NCBI GenBank assembly: GCA_903858115.1
Contig: CAIOHR010000073.1
Span: 1-64,000 of the forward strand
DNA: 64,000 nt
Direction of reading: 5' to 3'
Origin: an uncultured Pirellula sp.
GTDB taxonomy: Bacteria; Planctomycetota; Planctomycetia; Pirellulales; Pirellulaceae
Below are positions 27,420 through 34,996 of the stretch, in pieces. Positions within the stretch are counted from its first letter, which is position 1, and every line of letters starts with the position of its first letter. Below the pieces are notes generated by a model, which was not told the DNA's origin, searched no databases, and saw only the letters and a list, made by a program, of their open reading frames with translations. The translations under genes were made by a program, and so were the position numbers.

Positions 27420-28526
27420 CTAGGCAGCGGCTCGTTTCTTGGTGTCGTTCGATAGCAACTCTCGAAGACGGTCAAATTCTTCAACACTGGTGAAGTGAAT
27501 CGTGATTCGCCCTTTACCTCGGCCGGATTGGGAAATGTCGACACGCGTCCCGAGTTTCATTTTGAGCTCAGACTCAAGCGATTGAAGCTGACTGGTCTTC
27601 GAAGCTCTGCGGCGAGGCACGATTCCCAAGATACCATCTTCGGAAGCTGCTGCGGCTGCAATCGCTTCAGCAACTTGCCGTTCGGTTTCGCGGACACTCC
27701 ATCCGTTGTCCAAGATACGCTTGAGGTAGTTGTGCTGTTCCTTGATGCTACCCAAGCTCAGCAATGCCTTGGCATGGCCAGCGGTGATCTCTTCACGTTG
27801 CAATGAATCGGTAATCGCCTCTGGCAGTTCCAGCAATCGCATCATGTTTGCGATCGTGCTGCGATCGATCTTAAGCCGGTTGGCAAGTTCTTCTTGTGTA
27901 CATTTATGCTCTGTAATGTACCGCTTGAACGAAAGAGCCTTCTCAACCGCGTTCAGATCTTTTCGTTGAAGGTTTTCAATGATCGCAAGCTCTGCAACCA
28001 TACGATCGTCAGCTTCGCGAATCTCCGCGCGAATGGTCAGCAGACCAGCATGAATGGTTGCACGAAGTCTGCGTTCGCCACTGATCAACTGATAACGTTC
28101 ACCGACTTTTCGAACCAGCACCGGTTGCAATTGTTGATGTTGCTTGATCGATTCAGCAAGCGATTCAATTTCTGCTTGATTGAATTGGCGTCGCGGTTGA
28201 AACGGGTTCGGATCGATCAATCGCGTGGGTAGCTCTTGACTGCCACCGCTCGATGCAGCCGCTGAGGTTGCAGTCGGTTGCACAGGAATGCTAATCGGAC
28301 TGATCGAGGCGCCCGCGCTGGCTCTCGCTTCGGAAGCAAACTGCTTGATGATATCCGCTCGAGGCGTGGGCTCCGTCACGCTAACCGACGCTGATGTCGG
28401 CGAGTTGGCATTGCTAGCATTCGCCGCGATTTCTGGAGTCATCGGAATCGTCGCCGCATGTCCTTCTTCGACGGGAGTTCCCAATAGTGCCGCCAAGCCA
28501 CGACCAAGTCTGCGATCTTTAGTCAC
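27420..28526 (-). CDS. parB: Chromosome-partitioning protein ParB
   Basis: A 368-residue ParB/Spo0J. The start is GTG 28526 (VTKDRRLGRGLAALLGT, the classical ParB N-terminus that stimulates ParA), with GGAGG nine bases upstream; it overlaps the parA stop by eight bases. The N-terminal CTPase domain has LIDPNPFQPRRQFNQAEI and the GERR motif in YQLISGERRLRATIHAG, then ENLQRKDLNAVEKA. The helix-turn-helix domain follows (CTQEELANRLKIDRSTIANM) and a C-terminal dimerisation region ends in a strand-helix pattern (RITIHFTSVEEFDRLREL). An Ala/Ser/Thr-rich linker of about 80 residues between the start and the CTPase domain is longer than usual. Confidence 0.97.
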   Translation of the reverse strand: MTKDRRLGRGLAALLGTPVEEGHAATIPMTPEIAANASNANSPTSASVSVTEPTPRADIIKQFASEARASAGASISPISIPVQPTATSAAASSGGSQELPTRLIDPNPFQPRRQFNQAEIESLAESIKQHQQLQPVLVRKVGERYQLISGERRLRATIHAGLLTIRAEIREADDRMVAELAIIENLQRKDLNAVEKALSFKRYITEHKCTQEELANRLKIDRSTIANMMRLLELPEAITDSLQREEITAGHAKALLSLGSIKEQHNYLKRILDNGWSVRETERQVAEAIAAAAASEDGILGIVPRRRASKTSQLQSLESELKMKLGTRVDISQSGRGKGRITIHFTSVEEFDRLRELLSNDTKKRAAA

Positions 28527-29265
28527 GATCCAATACCTCCATGCAAAGTTCGATGTAAGCTCGCGTTCCGTGCGAGCGGGGTGCATATGCTAGCACACTT
28601 AGCCCGTGGCTGGGTGCTTCGCTAATAGCGATGTCACGTGGAATGACTGTATCAAAAACTATGTCACCAAAGAAATCCCGAACTTCAGAATCTACTTCAT
28701 GAGTTAGTTCAAATCTCGGATCTACCATCGTTAGCAATATGCCGCCGAAAGTCAGACGACCGGGACTTTGTTGCATGACATCCCGAATCACGTGAATCAT
28801 TTGGGTTAGCCCCTCCATGGCGTAGTACTCGCATTGGATTGGCATCAAGACTTCTGTGCTACAGGCCAAAGCAGCTTGGGTGAGTTCTCCCAAGGATGGT
28901 GGGCAATCGATAAAGACCGCATCATACAATCCGAGGCCGACTTCGAGATGGCGCCTCAACAATGAGACTTGATTCGTGTTCGTTTTGGCCAATCGATCGA
29001 CATCTTGAAAGGAGCGACAGCCTGGCATCAAATCCAGATTGTCGATGGCCGTCGAAAGTATGCTATCTCTCAAAGGAGCGTCGACCAGCAACGGGTGACG
29101 CTCCGCAGGTTTGAGGCCTATGCCCGATGTGGCGTTGCATTGTGGATCTAAATCTACGACGAGTGTTTTCTGTCCGGCGGTAGCCATTGCCCAAGCGAGA
29201 TTGATGGCGGTTGTTGTTTTGCCAACTCCTCCCTTTTGGTTTGCAATGCAAAAGATTCTTGCCAT
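28519..29265 (-). CDS. parA: Chromosome-partitioning ATPase ParA
   Basis: A 248-residue Walker-type ATPase (ParA/Soj family). The start is ATG 29265 (MARIFCIANQKGGVGKTT), preceded by AGGTGG. The deviant Walker A motif KGGVGKTT is at residues 11-18; VVDLDPQCNATSG forms the A' motif, and DAVFIDCPPSLGELT the Walker B motif. It works with ParB and parS sites in origin segregation. It is the first gene of the parA-parB-small membrane protein operon. The 550-base region upstream holds a MITE-like element. Confidence 0.97.
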   Translation of the reverse strand: MARIFCIANQKGGVGKTTTAINLAWAMATAGQKTLVVDLDPQCNATSGIGLKPAERHPLLVDAPLRDSILSTAIDNLDLMPGCRSFQDVDRLAKTNTNQVSLLRRHLEVGLGLYDAVFIDCPPSLGELTQAALACSTEVLMPIQCEYYAMEGLTQMIHVIRDVMQQSPGRLTFGGILLTMVDPRFELTHEVDSEVRDFFGDIVFDTVIPRDIAISEAPSHGLSVLAYAPRSHGTRAYIELCMEVLDRD

Positions 29266-29820
29266 CGCCGTGGACCACCTTTCGAGACTCGGAAACATAT
29301 TGAATTTGGAGATTACGCAAATTCACTCCGTCATGGAAATGCCACTTCGTGGAAATGGCATGATTGGCGATGCCAAGAATAACGCTGGGCAGGTGGCGTG
29401 GGACCATTATCCCGAGCGAATGGATCTGCGAATGATAGCGACAATGGTCCTAGTGCTCTGTCCAAATTAGATTTTTGGGTGGCACGCTCTGAGGCTTTGC
29501 GAAGGGCGTGTTGTTCTGGTGGTGATTCGCACTCCCATCTCCGTCTCTGGGACGTGCCACCCCAAGTGGCCATCCCCAATTTTTAATCTGGCCAGAGCAC
29601 TAGCCTACCACGATTCTTATCGGCCGTTTCCTGCTGGGAATGGCCGGTAAAACGAGGGGAACGAGTGCAGCTAGATGGGGGGAGTTCCACGCAAAACATG
29701 TGCCGGTTACGAAAGATAGTTCGTGCTGCTATAATCTTTTGTCTCAAATACTCAGTTCCTGTTCCAAAAGATTTTTGGGCATAGGACAAATCCCACCTTC
29801 GTGAACGTGTGTTCGAAACT
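29266..29820. other. Intergenic region upstream of parA
   Basis: This 555-base divergent region holds the inverted-repeat element at 29450-29603, a short direct repeat TGGAAATG flanking CCACTTCG near 29335-29358, and a sequence at 29684-29697 (GTTCCACGCAAAAC) that matches 12 of 14 positions of the ParB box. By chance about one such match is expected in 64 kb, so it is not claimed as parS. No gene was seen. Confidence 0.45.
29450..29603. mobile_element. MITE-like inverted-repeat element
   Basis: The left end (from 29450, CTAGTGCTCTGTCCAAATTA then a T-run and GGGTGGCACG) and the right end (to 29603) are inverted copies over about 37 bases; the right arm carries an extra 14 bases or so. The centre is 65 bases and non-coding. 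The outermost ends form CTAGTGCTCTG...CAGAGCACTAG. It has the shape of a miniature inverted-repeat transposable element, with no transposase inside. No convincing target-site duplication was seen. Confidence 0.55.
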
Positions 29821-32061
29821 ATGACACTCCAGAAAATTACCAAACTCTCTGCCGCAGCACTCAGCGTGTACCTAGGATTCGCATCCGCTTCTTTTGCGGA
29901 AGACGCCACCAACAAAGCGAAGCCGACCGATTGGTATACGTGGCGAGGTCCTCAGCAAAATGGTACGACCGTTGAAAAAGGACTGCCCGAGACTTTCAAG
30001 GCTGACGGCGAAACGACTCTATGGAAAAAGGAAGAGTACGGTTCACGATCCACTCCGATCGTCATGAATGGTCGACTCTATATTATTTGTCGCCACAAAC
30101 CAGACACACCGGAAGAAGCCGAAAAGACGGTCTGTTTGAATGCAGAGACCGGGGAATTGATTTGGGAAAGTATCCACAATATCTACATGACCGTGGCTCC
30201 TTCGGAACGGATCGGCTGGTCCAGCGTAGGCGGCGATCCTGAAACGGATCGAGTTTATGTACTGGGACTTGGTTGCCTTTTCCAATGTTTGGATGGCAAA
30301 ACCGGGAAAGTTGTATGGGAACGATCCTTGCTGGAAGAGTTCGGAATGGTCTCGGCCTACGGAGGACGTACTAATTTTCCAGTGGTCTTTGAAGACCTCG
30401 TGGTCATTAGTGGAGTGGTAGTCGCTTGGGGAGAGAATGCGGTTCCTGCCCATCGAATGTTGGCATTGGACAAATCGACCGGTGCACCTGTTTGGTATAA
30501 TTCAACAAAGCCACGTCCAGAGGACACTACGTATAGCACTCCAGTTTTGACTGTCTTGAATGGCCAAGCTGCGATGGTTTTTGGAGCCGCTGATGGAGCA
30601 CTCTATGCAGTGCAACCTCGGACTGGCAAAGTTATTTGGAAGTACCAAGTGTCGCCGCGAGGTCTTAATGTTTCTCCGTTGATCGTCGATGGGATTGTCT
30701 ATTCGGGACATGGGGAACAGAACGAAAGCGATCGGACCGTTTTGGGGGCAGTGTTCGCTTTCGATGGAAACACCAGTGGAGACATTACGGAAGACAAGCT
30801 GCTTTGGAAGATTCCAGCCAAAGCCGTTTCTAGAAGCTGCCCTGTGAAGATCGGCGACCGGATCTATTACACGGACGACGGCGGAGCGATTTTTGGCGTA
30901 AACTCGAAGACGGGCGAACTGGTTGGCAAAGGGAAGCTCCGACCCAATATGTACGGTTCGCCAATCGTTAGCGACGGCAAACTCTTCGTTGCAGACAATT
31001 CCGCGAACATCCAAGTGTTGAAGCACACGGATTCAGGTCTCGAGGTCGTTTCCAAAGCTCGACTCAATGACGGAGGAGAGGTCTTCGGTTCCTTTGTTGC
31101 ATCCAATGGCAGACTCTATCTCCCAACGACCAAGGCGCTTTATTGCTTTGGTTCGAAAGATGCAAAAGTAACCGCTGACCCATTGCCAGAACCTTTGGCA
31201 GAACCTTCGTTGACGGATAAATCGGTTGCGAGAATTCAGCTGTGCCCCGTGGAAATGAACCTAGTGCCTGGCCAGAAAGCAAAGCTACAAGTACGTGCTT
31301 ACAACGCTGCAGGCCAATACTTGAAACTGTTGGAGGATGCTGAGATTACGCTCGAAGGTGCAGGTTCGGTTGGTGATGGCCAGGTCTTTACAGCACCTTC
31401 AGATGCAGGAACAGGGATGCCTGTCGTTATGACCGCCAAGTCCGGTGAACTAAGCAGTGTGGCTCGCGTGCGAGTCATCCCACCATTGCCTTGGAAATAC
31501 GATTTCGAAGACAAAAAGGTGCCCGCGCACTGGATCGGTTCGTCGTACCGCCATCAACCTATCGAACTCCCTACCGGTGGGAATGGACTCGTCAAGGTTA
31601 GCACCATTCCCAAGGGAACCAAAAGCCAAGGCTTCATTGGCATGCCCAAGATGAGTGACTATACCATTCAGGGTGAGTTCTATGCTCTCGATACCAAGAA
31701 CAAAGTACCGACAACAAAGCTGCCGGACATGGGATTGGTTGCCCAAAGATACGCGTTGGTCTTGAATGGTGCTCAGTCTCTCGTCATCAATACATGGGGA
31801 TCTCATGACTTCCGATTTCACGTGAAGATGCCTTATGAGTGGACCGCGAAAACATGGTACGTTCTGAAGTTCCGCGTGGAAAACAGTAACGGTAAGGCAA
31901 TCGTGAAGGGCAAAGTATGGAAGAAGGATGAGGCGGAACCCGAAGCTTGGACTCTAGAAGGAACCGATGATATGCCCAACACGATCGGCAGTCCCGGCAT
32001 CATCGGCGATTCGACCGACGCTGAGTATTTCATCGACAATATCAGTGTCGAAAAGAACTAG
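29821..32061 (+). CDS. Exported PQQ-like beta-propeller protein
   Basis: A 746-residue exported protein. The signal peptide (KLSAAALSVYLGFASASFA) follows ATG 29821; an in-frame GTG at 29809 is an alternative. Residues about 50-440 carry repeated PQQ-propeller blades recognisable by NAETGELIWES, GKTGKVVWERSL, RTGKVIWKYQV and SKTGELVGKG. The C-terminal 250 residues contain beta-rich segments (PLPWKYDFEDKKVPAHWIGS and an FHVKMPYEWTAKTWYVLKF segment) resembling the concanavalin-like/DUF1080 domains common in planctomycetes. There are no residues that would identify bound PQQ, so enzymatic activity is not claimed; carbohydrate or scaffold binding is an inference. Confidence 0.85.
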   Translation: MTLQKITKLSAAALSVYLGFASASFAEDATNKAKPTDWYTWRGPQQNGTTVEKGLPETFKADGETTLWKKEEYGSRSTPIVMNGRLYIICRHKPDTPEEAEKTVCLNAETGELIWESIHNIYMTVAPSERIGWSSVGGDPETDRVYVLGLGCLFQCLDGKTGKVVWERSLLEEFGMVSAYGGRTNFPVVFEDLVVISGVVVAWGENAVPAHRMLALDKSTGAPVWYNSTKPRPEDTTYSTPVLTVLNGQAAMVFGAADGALYAVQPRTGKVIWKYQVSPRGLNVSPLIVDGIVYSGHGEQNESDRTVLGAVFAFDGNTSGDITEDKLLWKIPAKAVSRSCPVKIGDRIYYTDDGGAIFGVNSKTGELVGKGKLRPNMYGSPIVSDGKLFVADNSANIQVLKHTDSGLEVVSKARLNDGGEVFGSFVASNGRLYLPTTKALYCFGSKDAKVTADPLPEPLAEPSLTDKSVARIQLCPVEMNLVPGQKAKLQVRAYNAAGQYLKLLEDAEITLEGAGSVGDGQVFTAPSDAGTGMPVVMTAKSGELSSVARVRVIPPLPWKYDFEDKKVPAHWIGSSYRHQPIELPTGGNGLVKVSTIPKGTKSQGFIGMPKMSDYTIQGEFYALDTKNKVPTTKLPDMGLVAQRYALVLNGAQSLVINTWGSHDFRFHVKMPYEWTAKTWYVLKFRVENSNGKAIVKGKVWKKDEAEPEAWTLEGTDDMPNTIGSPGIIGDSTDAEYFIDNISVEKN

Positions 32062-32099
32062 TATCGACGTAGCCCCTAGGTCTTTCCCGAAACGCTTGC

Positions 32100-32143
32100 T
32101 CACCCTCCCTCAGGGAGGGTCGAGCGTCGCGAGGGGAGGGTGA
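32100..32143. terminator. Nested inverted repeat between convergent genes
   Basis: TCACCCTCCC (32100-32109) and GGGAGGGTGA (32134-32143) are perfect inverted arms. Inside them ACCCTCCCT (32102-32110) and AGGGAGGGT (32112-32120) form a second perfect hairpin. The element lies between the convergent ends of the PQQ-propeller and miaB genes and resembles the repeat at 2412-2453. Without a T-run, its role as terminator is uncertain. Confidence 0.45.
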
Positions 32144-32164
32144 CGAGAGCCTGGCTGCAAACGG

Positions 32165-33619
32165 CTAAACACTCAACTGGAACACTTCGGGCAATACTTC
32201 GGTCGTCTCTACTTCACCCATCATGGTGAAAGCGAACACGTCCGTTACTCGAATCGGCATGATCGCTCCGACTTGGCGCATGTTGCCGTCCCAAACAATG
32301 ATTCGGTCGCAAGCGGTTCGACCGGTCATTTGCCGCAAATCACCTTCTTGGTGTTTTCTCACCGACCATTTGCTAGGACCTTCGACCAACACCTCTACTG
32401 ATTTCCCGAGGAACTTCATGTTGTCTTCGAGCGAGATCTTGTTCTGTACAGCGAGTAGATCTAGATTGCGTTGGTGCTTTACTTCCTCAGGGATGTCGTC
32501 CTCGTAGATGTCAGCCCCTTTGGTTCCAGGGCGAACGCTGTACTGGTAGATAAAGCTATTCTTAAAGCGGCATCTTCGGACCATGTCGACAGTCATCTGA
32601 AACTCTTCTTCGGTCTCGCCGCAGAAACCGACGATGAAGTCGCTAGACACAGCAGCCGACGGCAAAATTTCGTTGATGCGGTCCATCATCGTATAGTAGT
32701 CCGCGACCGTGTAGCCTCGCTTCATCCGCTTCAACACATTGTCGCTACCGCTTTGTGCAGGGACATGTAGGTACGGGGAACATTTCGGAAGATCGCGAAC
32801 GGTTTCTAACAACTCGCGAGTCATGTCTTTCGGATAGCTCGTCACGAATTTGATCCGTTCGATCCCTTCGATCGGGTGAATCATCTGGAGAAGATCTGCA
32901 AGCCGCGTCGTCTTGTCGCCGTTTACATGTTTGTAGGAATTCACTGTTTGGCCGAGAAGGGTTATCTCTTTTGCACCTTGTTCGGCAAGAAGCCGAGCTT
33001 CGGAAACGATCTGTTCCGGCGAACGGCCTTGCTCGGGACCACGCGTCATCGGAACGATGCAATAGGTGCAAAACTTGTCGCAGCCGATTTGAATACGAAG
33101 ATAAGCTTGGAATGGAGTCGGGCGCATTTCTGGATCACGCAGTGGATCGAACGTTTCATGCGAACGCTTGATCTCTTCTAGCGTTCCATCTCTGCGGCTC
33201 AAGCTGACTGCTAACTGATGTTTTTCTCCTTGTTCGGCCCGCTCGATCATGTCCGGGATTTGATGCAGTTGGCCTGGGCCGACGACCAGGTCGACAAAGG
33301 GGACTCGGGCGAAAATGCCATTCTGATCCTTTTGGGCCATACAGCCCATCACGCCGATAATCTTGTTGGGATTCTGAAGCTTCAGTTGCTTTAGATGGTG
33401 GAGGTTGTGGTAAGCCTTTTCCTCGGCGTGTTCTCGCACGGAACAGGTGTTGAACAAGATCGTATCTGCCAATGCCGGATCTTGGGTGATGGTATACCCT
33501 TTTTTGCGAAGCGCCGCGACAACCATCTCGCTATCGAGCACATTCATTTGGCAACCAACCGTCTCGATATAGAGATGCTTAGTCTTTTGATCTGTGATTT
33601 CTTGAGAAGATTCCGCCAT
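32165..33619 (-). CDS. miaB: tRNA-2-methylthio-N6-dimethylallyladenosine synthase
   Basis: A 484-residue radical-SAM methylthiotransferase that adds the 2-methylthio group to i6A37 of tRNA. The N-terminal UPF0004 domain has its three Fe-S cysteines in ETVGCQMNVLDSE, FNTCSVREHAEEKA and VMGCMAQKDQ; the radical-SAM motif is GCDKFCTYCIVPMTRGPEQG; the C-terminal TRAM domain ends the protein (LVEGPSKWSVRKHQEGDLRQ region). It matches MiaB rather than RimO in the CIVPMTRG segment. ATG 33619 is chosen, removing a 37-residue extension from the repeat region upstream. Confidence 0.97.
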   Translation of the reverse strand: MAESSQEITDQKTKHLYIETVGCQMNVLDSEMVVAALRKKGYTITQDPALADTILFNTCSVREHAEEKAYHNLHHLKQLKLQNPNKIIGVMGCMAQKDQNGIFARVPFVDLVVGPGQLHQIPDMIERAEQGEKHQLAVSLSRRDGTLEEIKRSHETFDPLRDPEMRPTPFQAYLRIQIGCDKFCTYCIVPMTRGPEQGRSPEQIVSEARLLAEQGAKEITLLGQTVNSYKHVNGDKTTRLADLLQMIHPIEGIERIKFVTSYPKDMTRELLETVRDLPKCSPYLHVPAQSGSDNVLKRMKRGYTVADYYTMMDRINEILPSAAVSSDFIVGFCGETEEEFQMTVDMVRRCRFKNSFIYQYSVRPGTKGADIYEDDIPEEVKHQRNLDLLAVQNKISLEDNMKFLGKSVEVLVEGPSKWSVRKHQEGDLRQMTGRTACDRIIVWDGNMRQVGAIMPIRVTDVFAFTMMGEVETTEVLPEVFQLSV

Positions 33620-33706
33620 GACGCCCGTCCAGTTCGCTGATATTTCACCTGAATTAGGTACGCGAATGATATCGAACAATAGCGAAACTGTGAAGGGTTT
33701 GGGCCA

Positions 33707-34047
33707 GAGCCCTGGAGGGGCGGGTTGCACGGGTCAGAAGCCCTGGAGGGCGGGATTGTGATGCATGGTATTGAGCCCTGGAGGGGCGGTATGAAATAGC
33801 CTGGGGTGCAAACCCCAGGTCTGTTAGCAAAACGATGTTTCGAGCCCCGGAGGGGCGACATGGGGGCGACGTGGACGGTACATTGGCTCGTGCCACCCCT
33901 CCGGGGTTCGATTTACCGGGTGGTCGTCCTGGGGTTTGCACCCCAGGCTATTGCATGCCACGCCTCCGGCGTTTCGAACCATGCCACGCCTCCGGCGACC
34001 ATGCCACTCCTCTGGCGTTTCGAACCATGCCACGCCTCCGGTGGTCC
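33707..34047. repeat. REP-like palindromic array upstream of transposase
   Basis: This array is made of several GC-rich palindromic units: GAGCCCTGGAGGGGCG (three variants), CCTGGGGTGCAAACCCCAGG, GAGCCCCGGAGGGGCGACAT, GCCACCCCTCCGGGGTTCGA, CCTGGGGTTTGCACCCCAGG and several copies of CATGCCACGCCTCCGGCGTT. The block at 33889-33982 is repeated in the same orientation at 34714-34810, on the other side of the transposase gene. Frames across it encode repetitive, spurious peptides. Confidence 0.8.
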
Positions 34048-34168
34048 CATCTACTTTGGGATGGAAAAATCACCTTTTGCTATCAAAACATGTTGCGTGT
34101 CGAATTTCCATTTTCGACAATCAACCTATCCTGAATTCTCGGTTCGCAATTTTGAAGGAATTGCCAAC

Positions 34169-34636
34169 ATGCCCTCCAGCCATTCTGCGATCTACTTGCA
34201 TGTCGTCTTTAGCACCAAACAAAGGTATCCCTACCTAAAAACCGAGTGGCGCGACTCGTTGTTCGGATACATTGGCGGAACTCTGCAAGAACACAAATCG
34301 GTGCTTCTTCGAGCAGGTGGTATCGAAGATCACGTTCATTTGTTGATCGCGATTCATCCTGCCTACTCAATTTCCGATACGGTCCGATTAATCAAGGCAA
34401 ATTCTTCGCGATGGATCAATGAGAACAATCAATGTAAAGCGAAGTTCGAATGGCAAAGAGGATTTGGTGTGTTTTCGGTTAGCCAATCGCAGTTGCCGAA
34501 ATTGATCCCGTACATCGATAACCAAGATGCTCATCACGAGAAGGTTTCGTTCAAGGATGAGTACCTGAAGCTTCTTCGATTGCATGAAATCGTGTTTGAC
34601 GAACGATACGTATTCGACGATGAGATTGTCGGGTGA
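34169..34636 (+). CDS. IS200/REP-associated tyrosine transposase (Y1 HUH family)
   Basis: A 155-residue single-domain transposase. The HUH metal-binding motif is DHVHLLIAI, and the catalytic Tyr is in LIPYIDNQDAHHEKVSFKDE; the opening YLHVVFSTKQRYPYL and the GFGVFSVSQSQL segment are also typical. ATG 34169 has AAGGA about 10 bases upstream. Y1 transposases of this type mobilise single-stranded DNA at hairpins; the REP-associated ones (RAYTs) sit among palindromic repeats. Here palindromic arrays lie on both sides, so a REP-associated role is likely. The HUH and Tyr residues are intact, so it may be active. Confidence 0.93.
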   Translation: MPSSHSAIYLHVVFSTKQRYPYLKTEWRDSLFGYIGGTLQEHKSVLLRAGGIEDHVHLLIAIHPAYSISDTVRLIKANSSRWINENNQCKAKFEWQRGFGVFSVSQSQLPKLIPYIDNQDAHHEKVSFKDEYLKLLRLHEIVFDERYVFDDEIVG

Positions 34637-34660
34637 ATCGTTGTTCGCGATCGCCGGTCC

Positions 34661-34980
34661 TCAGCCCTGGAGGGGCGACACGGGGCTTTCGCATGACGGA
34701 GCACGTTGCGGTTCGTGCCACCCCTCCGGGGTTCGATTACCGGGTGGACGTGCTACCTGGGGTTTACACCCCAGGCTATTGCATGCCACGCCTCCGGCGT
34801 TTCGAACCATACACGCCTCCGGCGTTCAGAACCACGTCCGTCTCCCTCGTTACGAACCATGCTCGCCTTCAGCGATTCGAACGATGGCCGCCTCCGGCGT
34901 CTGAACCATGCCACGCCTCCGGCGGTCTGAACCATGCCACGCCTCTGGCGGTCTGAACTTGCCTTCGGCGTTCCGAACAA
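34661..34980. repeat. REP-like palindromic array downstream of transposase
   Basis: Units match those on the left side: CAGCCCTGGAGGGGCGACA, GCCACCCCTCCGGGGTTCGA, CCTGGGGTTTACACCCCAGG and at least six copies or variants of CCACGCCTCCGGCGTTTCGA. The block 34714-34810 is a direct repeat of 33889-33982. The last part has diverged copies. It ends 17 bases before the stop of the TPR/redoxin gene. Confidence 0.8.
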
Positions 34981-34996
34981 CGTTCGCAACGCTAGC

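Noticed and set aside
33544..34033. Small frames across the REP array upstream of the transposase
   Set aside because: Repetitive Pro/Gly/Arg peptides come from palindromic units, so they are not proteins.
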